A stretch of DNA of 64,000 nucleotides from an uncultured Rickettsiales bacterium (GTDB lineage Bacteria; Pseudomonadota; Alphaproteobacteria; UBA8366), in contig CAJWTF010000003.1 in assembly GCA_913046825.1 (NCBI GenBank), positions 11,487-75,486 on the forward strand. Direction: 5' to 3'. The notes beneath the pieces were generated by a model. The model did no database searches. It saw nothing but the letters and a program-made list of their open reading frames with translations, and had not been told where the DNA came from. Each line of letters begins with the position of its first letter. Positions within the stretch are counted from its first letter, which is position 1. Made by a program: the position numbers and the translations under genes. Below are positions 9,509 to 16,909 of the stretch, piece after piece.

Positions 9509-10561
9509 ATGACCAAATTGTCGCGCGAGGACTTGACGGGAAAGGCGCAGACCGTCCTTGGATTGATCGATCCGACGGAGCTTGGGCCGACCCTAATGCA
9601 CGAGCATCTGCTTTGGGATATCCGCACGCCGAAGATGCAGGCGGACCCGGATCAGGGGCCGGAAATCAATCTCTGTAACTGTTGGCACGTGAATTACGGG
9701 GCAAGGGGAAAAGTACCCCGCAACTTGGTTCTATTCGACCGGGAAATCGCGACCAAGGAAGTCGCGGAAATGCGGGCGGCCGGCGGGCGCACGATCGTGG
9801 AGTTGACCGTTGGTGGATTGAAGCCCGATCCGGAAGGCTTAGTCGGGATATCAGCAGCGACGGATACTCACATTGTAATGGGATGCGGCCACTATGTGGA
9901 CGAATACCAAGACCCGGCGAACCGGGGCCGCTCCGTTGACGATTTTGCGGCGGAGATGATTGCGCAAATTTATGAGGGAGCATGGGGTAGCAATGTCCGC
10001 GCCGGATTGATTGGCGAAATCGGCTGCCAATCACCTTGGACTGATCTGGAGAAGCGGGTCATGGAAGGCGCCTTGATCGCACAGAAGGAAACCGGGGCCG
10101 CGCTCAACGTGCATCCCGGACGCGATGCGGGCCAGCCGCAGGAGGTGGCAGAGTTTGTGGCTGCGCGCGGCGGGGATATGTCGCGTCTGATCATCAGCCA
10201 TATCGACCGAACCGTCTTCGATGACGAGCGCTTGTTTCGTTTGGCGGATACCGGATGTGTGATTGAGCTCGATCTTTTCGGGCAGGAGCAGTCCTTCTAT
10301 GCCTTGAATTTCAAGGTTGACCTGCCGAATGATGCGGAACGCTTGCGCTGGATCAGACGGCTAATCGAACGCGGACATCTCGACCAAATCGCGATCTCGC
10401 ACGATATCTGTTACAAGACGCGGCTCTCCACCTTCGGGGGGCATGGCTATGGCCATATCTTCGAGAACGTGTTGCCGATGATGCGGCGTCGCGATTTCTC
10501 GGAAGCGGAGATCCAGCGCATTACGGTGGAGACGCCGAGACGACTGCTAACTTTTGTTTGA
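9509..10561 (+). CDS. Phosphotriesterase-family metal hydrolase
   Basis: A 350-residue TIM-barrel hydrolase. Metal ligands can be read in order: His31 and His33 (L-M-H-E-H), Glu170 in L-I-G-E-I-G, His202 (N-V-H-P-G), His231 (I-S-H-I-D) and Asp299 (I-S-H-D). Glu170 takes the place of the carbamylated lysine of true phosphotriesterases, as in the PHP (phosphotriesterase homology protein) branch, whose members are usually lactonases or esterases rather than organophosphatases. The start at ATG 9509 lies 1 nt after the previous stop, so translation is probably coupled. An in-frame extension upstream lies inside the PfpI gene and is rejected. Confidence 0.9.
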   Translation: MTKLSREDLTGKAQTVLGLIDPTELGPTLMHEHLLWDIRTPKMQADPDQGPEINLCNCWHVNYGARGKVPRNLVLFDREIATKEVAEMRAAGGRTIVELTVGGLKPDPEGLVGISAATDTHIVMGCGHYVDEYQDPANRGRSVDDFAAEMIAQIYEGAWGSNVRAGLIGEIGCQSPWTDLEKRVMEGALIAQKETGAALNVHPGRDAGQPQEVAEFVAARGGDMSRLIISHIDRTVFDDERLFRLADTGCVIELDLFGQEQSFYALNFKVDLPNDAERLRWIRRLIERGHLDQIAISHDICYKTRLSTFGGHGYGHIFENVLPMMRRRDFSEAEIQRITVETPRRLLTFV

Positions 10562-10573
10562 GGGGATGGGACA

Positions 10574-11179
10574 ATGGGAAGATCACAAGAGTTACAAACA
10601 TTCATAGACGCGACGCGTGATGCATTCGCTGCTTCGGGCGCGAGTGCCGACGCCCTGGTCGTGGCGGGAAAAATATTCGGTGCCGCAAATGCCGTGCCGG
10701 GCGAAGAAGCGACACCTGACCCGATCCGAATGCCGGTCTGCGAACATCTCAACCATGCCTTGGAGCGCGCGCGCGGCGAAGATGGACCCATCGCTGCCCT
10801 CGCGGAGGCCTTGGCGGAGATTGCGCCGCGCTTGATGTGGGTAACCCGTCCCAATGGCGAGAACGACGATGACACTTTCAAAGCACGTCACGCCAATGCG
10901 GTTGTCGTCGGCAAGGGCGGGTTGGAAGCTCGTGACGATATCCGTATCGGCATGAGCCTATTAGCACCAGAGACCCGCTATCCGGATCATCGCCACCCGC
11001 CGGAGGAAATCTACACGGTGCTATCACCCGGCGAATGGAAGCAAAACGCGGAGGGTGAATTCCGCGCACCCGGCGTCGGTGGGTTCGTCCACAACGTCCC
11101 CAATATCATCCACGGCATGCGCTCCACGAATGTGCCTCTGCTCGCGGTGTGGAGCCTGTGGTCAGGAGATAACGCATGA
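10574..11179 (+). CDS. DMSP-lyase-like cupin protein
   Basis: A 201-residue protein with a helical N-terminal half and a C-terminal cupin. The run D-H-R-H-P-P-E-E-I-Y-T-V-L (His139, His141, Glu144/Glu145, Tyr147) and the later P-N-I-I-H-G-M-R-S with His180 match the metal and tyrosine pattern of the DddL/DddQ dimethylsulfoniopropionate lyase family. Those enzymes cleave DMSP to dimethyl sulfide and acrylate. The closing L-L-A-V-W-S-L-W is also typical. Lyase activity itself is inferred, since many family members have other or unknown substrates. The gene lies 12 bp after the phosphotriesterase homologue and overlaps the next gene by ATGA. Confidence 0.75.
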   Translation: MGRSQELQTFIDATRDAFAASGASADALVVAGKIFGAANAVPGEEATPDPIRMPVCEHLNHALERARGEDGPIAALAEALAEIAPRLMWVTRPNGENDDDTFKARHANAVVVGKGGLEARDDIRIGMSLLAPETRYPDHRHPPEEIYTVLSPGEWKQNAEGEFRAPGVGGFVHNVPNIIHGMRSTNVPLLAVWSLWSGDNA

Positions 11180-12060
11180 GCCTTAAATCACCGAACGACC
11201 CGAGGGTCACTCATCATTACGCTGATCTCGGCGAAGTATTGCTGCATTACGTGACTGCGGGCGAGGGGCCGCCGGTGGTGTTGATCCACGGCTACCCGCA
11301 GACATGGTGGGAATGGCGACATCAGATACCGGCTCTGGCGGAAAAGTATACCGTGATCGCGCCGGATATGCGTGGCCTTGGCGACAGTTCGCGCCCGGCG
11401 TCGGGCTACGACAAGAAAACCATCGGCAATGATATTTGGCGCGTGGTGAACGAAGTGCTTGGGCACGAGAGCTTCTATCTTGTGGGGCACGATTGGGGCG
11501 GGCCGACGGCTTATGCGATCGCGGCGGCGCATCCGGAAGCGGTGAAAAAGTTGGCCATTATCGATGTGCCGATCCCCGGCTGTGGTGGCGATTTCTCGCA
11601 AGGCGGTCGGCGTTGGCATCATCAGTTCCATATGACGCTAGACCTTCCGGAAGCGCTTACTGCGGGGCGAGAGGATATCTATCTCGCTTGGTTTTATCGC
11701 GCCTTTGCCTATCGCCCGGACGCCATCGACGCGGATGATTTGGCGGAGTATGTGCGCACGTATTCCCAACCAGGTGCGATGCGCGCCGGGTTCAGTCTCT
11801 ATCGGGCGGCGGCACAGGATGTCGTCGACAATCAGGCCAATATCGCGCACCAGAAACTTCCGATGCCGGTACTGACCGTATCCGGAGGGACCAGTTATCC
11901 CCACGGTCGAGGCCGTGGGCCGGAGACGGAAAACTCCTTGAAGCGTGTCGCCGTCGACGTGCGTAGCGAAGTGGTGCCGGATTGCGGCCATTTCGTGCCC
12001 GAGGAAGCGCCGGAGTTTCTTAACTCCCGGTTGCTCGATTTCTTTGGTAAAGGCGACTAA
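11176..12060 (+). CDS. Alpha/beta hydrolase, epoxide-hydrolase/haloacetate-dehalogenase-like
   Basis: A 294-residue alpha/beta hydrolase. The oxyanion-hole motif is H-G-Y-P (38-41). The nucleophile elbow G-H-D-W-G-G puts Asp106 in the nucleophile position, which favours epoxide hydrolase or dehalogenase chemistry over esterase chemistry. The W-W-E-W-R motif just after the HGYP and the cap region of aromatic residues fit the same branch. C-G-H-F-V-P-E-E supplies the catalytic His near the C terminus. The ATG overlaps the stop of the DMSP-lyase-like gene (ATGA), so the two are translationally coupled. Confidence 0.9.
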   Translation: MSLKSPNDPRVTHHYADLGEVLLHYVTAGEGPPVVLIHGYPQTWWEWRHQIPALAEKYTVIAPDMRGLGDSSRPASGYDKKTIGNDIWRVVNEVLGHESFYLVGHDWGGPTAYAIAAAHPEAVKKLAIIDVPIPGCGGDFSQGGRRWHHQFHMTLDLPEALTAGREDIYLAWFYRAFAYRPDAIDADDLAEYVRTYSQPGAMRAGFSLYRAAAQDVVDNQANIAHQKLPMPVLTVSGGTSYPHGRGRGPETENSLKRVAVDVRSEVVPDCGHFVPEEAPEFLNSRLLDFFGKGD

Positions 12061-12070
12061 GGAAAGTTTA

Positions 12071-12886
12071 TTGAAAACACTTCGCGTCAACGATTACGAC
12101 ATGGCCTATCTCGACATTGGGCAGGGATCGTCTTTGGTCTGCGTACACGGCTCGCTGAATGATTTTCGAGCCTGGACGGCGGTATTGAGCCCTCTGTCGT
12201 CGAACCATCGATTAATCGTCCCAAGCCTCCGTCATTATTTCCCCGAGCAGTGGGACGGCCAAGGCGGCAAGTTCAAAATGGCGCAGCATGTGGACGATGT
12301 GATCGCTTTTGTCGAAGGGCTCGGTTTGGGCCCCGTCGACCTGCTTGGCCATTCCCGGGGCGGTCATCTCGCGTTTCGAATGGCGCTGAAGCGTCCGGAC
12401 CTGATCCGTAAGCTGGTTTTGGCGGAGCCGGGTGGCACGCTTGAGGATGCGCTGATGCCGGACAATGCCGATGACGGAGCGCCGGCGGCGGGCTCACGGG
12501 CGCATGTGGCGCAAGCGTCGGAGAAAATCGCGGCAGGCGATCTCGAGGGCGGGTTACGCGCATTTATCGATGGTATTAACGGGCCCGGCGCCTGGGATGT
12601 TCTGCCGGCGGCGGATCGGCAAATGCGGGAAGATAATGCGTATACCCTGTTGGCCCAGATTGACGAAGGCCGCCAGCCTTATACACGGGCGGAAGCGGAA
12701 GCCGTCTCGCTACCGACCCTGTTCGTCGGGGGCGCTGATACGCCCGGTTTGCTGCCAATCGTTCTGCGCGCGTTGGCGGCTCATGTGCCGGGTGCGAAGA
12801 CGCTCATCATTCCCGACGCCGGGCACAGTATGTTCCGACAACAACCAAAAGCGTTCTGCGATGCCGTGCTACCGTTTCTGGACTAG
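12071..12886 (+). CDS. Alpha/beta hydrolase
   Basis: A 271-residue alpha/beta hydrolase with oxyanion motif V-C-V-H-G-S-L, nucleophile elbow L-L-G-H-S-R-G-G (Ser) and a C-terminal D-A-G-H-S-M containing the catalytic His. It differs from its upstream neighbour in having a serine nucleophile, so it is likely an esterase, lactonase or C-C hydrolase. I start it at TTG 12071 because AAGGAAAG lies 5-10 nt upstream, and the first ATG (12101) is already inside the first beta strand. It lies 10 bp after the previous gene and ends the plus-strand run. Confidence 0.85.
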   Translation: MKTLRVNDYDMAYLDIGQGSSLVCVHGSLNDFRAWTAVLSPLSSNHRLIVPSLRHYFPEQWDGQGGKFKMAQHVDDVIAFVEGLGLGPVDLLGHSRGGHLAFRMALKRPDLIRKLVLAEPGGTLEDALMPDNADDGAPAAGSRAHVAQASEKIAAGDLEGGLRAFIDGINGPGAWDVLPAADRQMREDNAYTLLAQIDEGRQPYTRAEAEAVSLPTLFVGGADTPGLLPIVLRALAAHVPGAKTLIIPDAGHSMFRQQPKAFCDAVLPFLD

Positions 12887-13091
12887 GGGAAAAACTTAGT
12901 GCTGCTTGGGAAATCCCGGATGAGAAGAACCCCGCTCCTCGCGTAGTATCCGCACATCACATAAGAGCAGCCGAATGACGACGATAGGCCTCGCTCAAAG
13001 CACCTTGTGGAGTACTGAACTTGACAAAAATATCAACGGTGCCTTCTCCAGAAGACCCGATCACTAAAACTCACCTTTTTAGGTACTTTGA
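12887..13091. other. Intergenic stretch without recognisable gene
   Basis: The run after the hydrolase stop holds no coding sequence, RNA gene or clear terminator hairpin that I can support. A 30-codon frame from ATG 12975 lacks a ribosome binding site and resembles nothing known. Confidence 0.5.
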
Positions 13092-13403
13092 TCCCTGCCG
13101 TCTGCTGTGTCCGCGGAATCGTTTGACGATACGGCCGGCGCCAGATTAGACGCTATCCTGATGGGTTAATTCAATACCCTCGTCGATTATCTGCTGTTCA
13201 AGAAAGCTGAAAACGATCTGATGGCGATCTATGTGCTCGGCGTCATTCATGAGCACGGAACTCTTGTATCGTAAGATTTTCAGACAGCGGCCAAACTGTA
13301 TCTTCAATTGGCGACGCTCGATTGCGTCGGAGCGAAAATGGCGATAGGCGTTTTAAAGCGTAAAATCGCAGCGCGCCGAAACGAAGTGTCTGGTCCGTTT
13401 TAA
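13092..13403 (+). pseudogene. Decayed Sel1/TPR-like secreted protein
   Basis: One frame reads S-L-P-S-A-V-S-A-E-S-F-D-D, which looks like the end of a signal peptide, and continues as helical-repeat sequence. It is broken by TAA at 13167 and TAA at 13272 and then runs D-F-Q-T-A-A-K-L-Y-L-Q-L-A to a final TAA at 13401. The A-x-x-x-L-G-x-x-x-x-x-G then A-A-K-L-Y-x-x-A-A pattern is that of Sel1-type tetratricopeptide repeats. A hydrophobic start (L-T-F-L-G-T-L-I) lies just upstream in another frame, suggesting a frameshift as well. The protein-like composition between stops argues for recent decay. Confidence 0.5.
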
Positions 13404-13416
13404 GTTTTCTTAATCT

Positions 13417-14436
13417 CTAAAGTGATTCTCGCACCGAGCACGCGCCGGCAACCATCGCCTGCATCTTCTGCCGCGCAAGATAGCGTGGGAGGGCGGAGAA
13501 GCCGCAATCTCCAGTAATGGTCAACTTCTCGGGTGGCATGAATTCCAGACAGCGTCGAATACGCGCAGCGACATCTTCCGCACTCTCCAAATGGAAATTC
13601 TTTACGTCGACGACCCCGGCTGCGATCTCGAATTTGTCGGATAGGGGGCCCAGCAATTCGATGTCGGCCATCTGCCGGTTGGCGAATTCCAAGACGAGCT
13701 GATCGCAGTTCAATGCTTCCATCGCGCCCATGATCCGGTCGAAACGCCGATCTGCGAAGGGCCGGCCCGCGTTGTTGCCGAAACAGACATGTACGCCGAC
13801 CTTGCCAGAGAATCCATCTGCGGTGTGATTGATGAGCGCGGCGGCATCCGACAGGTCGAGACCCAAGGGCGGGTGCGGTAATGCGGGCTCGTCGAGTTGG
13901 ATATAAGTGGCACCGGCATCGGCCAGGGCGGCTAGCTCGCCGCGCACCATGGTGACGATCTCATCCAGGACGTCGGCGGTATTGCGGCGGCCGGTCTGCA
14001 ACGGCATGGCGAAGGTCAACGGCCCTGGGATCGCGACCTTCAGTACCCGGTTGGGAGCCAGGTCACGCAGTGCCTTGAAATCCTCTACAACGCCGAAACC
14101 GTTCGGCGCGTGTATCTGGTCGACGGTCTCGAGATGTGGCGCCATGTCGTAGCCGGGAACACCGATCTTTCGGTCCGGCATAATCCGTTTCAATCCCTCG
14201 ACTTGATCGAACATCTCATAGACGAAGCGTTGGCGGCGTAATTCGCCGTCAGTCAAGATATCGATACCGGCATCGATTTGGTCGGAGATCGCGATCCGCG
14301 TTGCATCATCGAGGGCCTCCCGGATATCCGCTTCACCGGCAGATCCGTCGCGCATTTTCTGCCGGAACGCGATGAACCAACCAGGTGCGGCGTAGCTGCC
14401 GACACCCATGGTCGGTAAGAGGGGCAAATCTTTCAT
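13417..14436 (-). CDS. MetE-like cobalamin-independent methionine synthase family protein
   Basis: A 339-residue single-barrel protein of the UROD/MetE superfamily, equal to the catalytic C-terminal half of MetE. The zinc ligands are visible as His216 and Cys218 (H-V-C-F-G-N) and Cys311 (T-G-D-C-G-F-S). D-E-P at 182-184 fits the homocysteine site. The N-terminal barrel that binds methyltetrahydrofolate in MetE is absent, so the methyl donor is probably another compound. It is the last gene of a minus-strand run and follows the flavin oxidoreductase by 23 bp. AAGAGGACATCTT precedes its ATG. Confidence 0.85.
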   Translation of the reverse strand: MKDLPLLPTMGVGSYAAPGWFIAFRQKMRDGSAGEADIREALDDATRIAISDQIDAGIDILTDGELRRQRFVYEMFDQVEGLKRIMPDRKIGVPGYDMAPHLETVDQIHAPNGFGVVEDFKALRDLAPNRVLKVAIPGPLTFAMPLQTGRRNTADVLDEIVTMVRGELAALADAGATYIQLDEPALPHPPLGLDLSDAAALINHTADGFSGKVGVHVCFGNNAGRPFADRRFDRIMGAMEALNCDQLVLEFANRQMADIELLGPLSDKFEIAAGVVDVKNFHLESAEDVAARIRRCLEFMPPEKLTITGDCGFSALPRYLARQKMQAMVAGACSVRESL

Positions 14437-14459
14437 AAGATGTCCTCTTCCGTCCTGAC

Positions 14460-15488
14460 TTAAAGAAACTTCGGCATCACTTTCTCGGTGAACGTCACAA
14501 AGGAATCGTGGCTAAGGGGTGCGATCATCAAATATTCCAGCGGCAATGTTTCTTCCATCTCTTGAAGTTCATCGATCACCTTGGCGGGATCGCCGCAAAT
14601 CGCTACCTCGTCGACATACTTAGCGACCGGGTCGCCGCCGTCCCGAATGGTTTTGTTGATGGCATCCAATTGCATAGTCTTCTGGCCGCCGGCATCCGTG
14701 CCATAAATGTTTTCTTTCTTGCGCAGGTAGGAGCCGAACATGAACTCCGCGCCGCGCCGTCCCACTTCCGTTGCCTTCTCGGCCGTGTCCGCCATGGCGA
14801 GTGTACGCGCCATGGGAATATCCCGCCCTTTGACCGGATGGCCGGCATCGGCAAGTTTGCCTTCATAATGTTTGCGCTTTCCGGCGATTTCCGCGTGTGT
14901 GGCATGAGGATCCATCATGATTGAAAAGCCCTGCTCCCCCGCCCAATCGAGGGCGTTCTCCGACGAGGCGGCGATCCAAACCGGCATCGGATCCTGGCGC
15001 GGTTTTGGTAGCACTTCGACATCTTCGAAATTCCAGAACTCGCCTTTGTAGCTGAACTTATCGTTGCGCCAGGCTTCAAGCACGATCTCGACAGCCTCGC
15101 GGAACCGGGCGTAACTCTCTTTCGGCTCAACCCCGAAGATACGATGCTCGGTCGAATCGAAGCCGCGTCCTGCCCCCCAGTTCACGCGTCCGCCGGAAAG
15201 TTGATCCAACAATGCCACTTCTTCCGCCAAGCGCAGCGGATGGTAGAAGGATGCCAGCGAGATCGCAGTGCCGATGCGGATATTCTTCGTATGGGCTGCG
15301 ATGTGGGTCCCCATCATGTGGACAGAGGGACATACGCTGTAGGTGCTAAAATGGTGCTCGGCTAACCAGACGGCGTCGTAGCCGCTCTCATCCATCATCC
15401 GCATGCGATCGAAGGCGCGGTCATAGACGACTTCCAACGGATTGCGCCGGCCGGGCCAGCTGAAGAATTGTAATACGCCAAATTTCAC
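14460..15488 (-). CDS. LLM-class flavin-dependent oxidoreductase
   Basis: A 342-residue luciferase-like monooxygenase fold protein. The N terminus M-K-F-G-V-L-Q-F-F-S-W-P-G-R, then W-L-A-E-H-H-F-S, then R-I-G-T-A-I and G-R-V-N-W-G-A-G-R-G are the ordered signatures of the bacterial luciferase alpha-like branch. It should use reduced flavin and oxygen to oxidise a small organic substrate. Known relatives act on sulfonates, amines and xenobiotics. It lies between the class III aminotransferase (29 bp upstream) and the MetE-like gene, so the three are probably one transcript. No flavin reductase is nearby. Confidence 0.9.
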   Translation of the reverse strand: MKFGVLQFFSWPGRRNPLEVVYDRAFDRMRMMDESGYDAVWLAEHHFSTYSVCPSVHMMGTHIAAHTKNIRIGTAISLASFYHPLRLAEEVALLDQLSGGRVNWGAGRGFDSTEHRIFGVEPKESYARFREAVEIVLEAWRNDKFSYKGEFWNFEDVEVLPKPRQDPMPVWIAASSENALDWAGEQGFSIMMDPHATHAEIAGKRKHYEGKLADAGHPVKGRDIPMARTLAMADTAEKATEVGRRGAEFMFGSYLRKKENIYGTDAGGQKTMQLDAINKTIRDGGDPVAKYVDEVAICGDPAKVIDELQEMEETLPLEYLMIAPLSHDSFVTFTEKVMPKFL

Positions 15489-15517
15489 AGGCTGTTCCTT
15501 TTGCGTTTCTTGTAGGC

Positions 15518-16891
15518 TTAAGCGTAGCCGAATTTCTTTTCCATGTCGGTGATGGCGCCGTCGACAATTTCAACAATGCGGTCGACCTCGTCTGCCGTAA
15601 TACAGAGCGGCGGCGACAGTGAGATGACCGAAGCCGCGCGCGTAAGCAGATTGCGCGAGAGCAAACCGTCGCCGAGAGTTTTGATCTCTTCGCCGGATTC
15701 CGAAAACTTCTCTTTTGTACCCTTATCCTTGACGATTTCAACCCCGGCAATAAGGCCGAGGCCCCGCACGTCACCGACCGTCGGATGGCTTCGCAGTTCC
15801 TCCAGACCCTTCAACAACCGGGCGCCCATCTTGGCCGAATTATCAACCAACCCCTCGCCTTCGATGATGTCAATATTGGCCATTGCCGCGGCACAGGCGA
15901 CAGCGTGACCCCCATAAGTCAACAGGTGGGAGAGTTTGTTGTCGCCCTCGAATGCTTGCATGACATGGGGGCGGCACATCACGCCGCCGATCGGCGCGTA
16001 GCCGCTGGAGAGGCCTTTCGCCATGGTCATGATATCGCCGACCAAACCCCAATGATTGGAGGCGAACATCTTACCCGTACGTCCAAAACCGTTGATGACC
16101 TCGTCTGTGATCAACAGCGCGCCGTGCTTGTCACAAATTTCACGAAGGCGAGTCCAATACCCATCCGGCGGAATGACAATGCCGTTGGAGGCGGAGATCG
16201 GCTCGGCGATGACGGCGGCGACGGTCTCCGGGTTTTCGTATTCAATCATTTGGCCGATTTGATCGGCGCATAGCAGATCGCAACTTGGGAAAGTCGCTCG
16301 AAAATCACAACGGTAGCAGTTCGGCGGCGAGGCATGAAGGACCCCCGGCATGAATGGGCTGTGATAAGGGTCGCTCACTTGCCGCGTGCCGCTGACGCTC
16401 ATCGCCGCATAGGTACCGCCGTGATAGGAGCCACGCCGCCCGATAACCTTCTGCCGTTTTGGTTGGCCATTGTGATAGTGATATTGCCGCGCGATCTTCA
16501 TCGCGGATTCAACGGCTTCTGACCCACCGGAACAGAAGAACGCAGTGGTCTGGTCACCAGGCGTAATCTCTGCGAGGCGCGTCGCCAGTTGAATCGCGGG
16601 GATCGTGGTGGCTTGGGTCGAACTGGCATAGGCGAGGGTGCCCGCCTGGCGCGCCATCGCGTCGCCGATCTCTTGACGGCCATGGCCGACATTGACCAAC
16701 CAGAGCCCCGCCAACGCATCGATATACTCGTTCCCGTCGATGTCCTTGACCATCACGCCTTTGCCTTCAACGAGGATTCTCTTTCCGGCATCCTCGGCTA
16801 AGGCGTGGAAGGGAGAGCCGTGCATCAGGATGTGTTCGTTGCCTGCCGCCTTCAGAGCGGCTTCGTTCGAAAGTGCCTTCACGTCGGCCAT
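15518..16891 (-). CDS. Class III PLP aminotransferase (omega-aminotransferase type)
   Basis: A 457-residue fold-type I aminotransferase. S-G-G-S-E-A-V-E-S-A (121-130) binds the PLP phosphate, Asp263 in I-T-D-E-V-I-N-G-F-G binds the PLP pyridine nitrogen, and Lys292 in T-M-A-K-G-L-S-S-G-Y forms the Schiff base. A cysteine-rich insert carries Cys192, Cys195, Cys204 and Cys208, as in several pyruvate-dependent omega-transaminases. It would move the amino group of an omega-amine or beta-amino acid to pyruvate or 2-oxoglutarate. It lies 18 bp after the dimethylformamidase-like gene, which suggests that amine released there could be handled here. Confidence 0.92.
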   Translation of the reverse strand: MADVKALSNEAALKAAGNEHILMHGSPFHALAEDAGKRILVEGKGVMVKDIDGNEYIDALAGLWLVNVGHGRQEIGDAMARQAGTLAYASSTQATTIPAIQLATRLAEITPGDQTTAFFCSGGSEAVESAMKIARQYHYHNGQPKRQKVIGRRGSYHGGTYAAMSVSGTRQVSDPYHSPFMPGVLHASPPNCYRCDFRATFPSCDLLCADQIGQMIEYENPETVAAVIAEPISASNGIVIPPDGYWTRLREICDKHGALLITDEVINGFGRTGKMFASNHWGLVGDIMTMAKGLSSGYAPIGGVMCRPHVMQAFEGDNKLSHLLTYGGHAVACAAAMANIDIIEGEGLVDNSAKMGARLLKGLEELRSHPTVGDVRGLGLIAGVEIVKDKGTKEKFSESGEEIKTLGDGLLSRNLLTRAASVISLSPPLCITADEVDRIVEIVDGAITDMEKKFGYA

Positions 16892-16909
16892 GGGGCGAGT
16901 TCCTATTGG

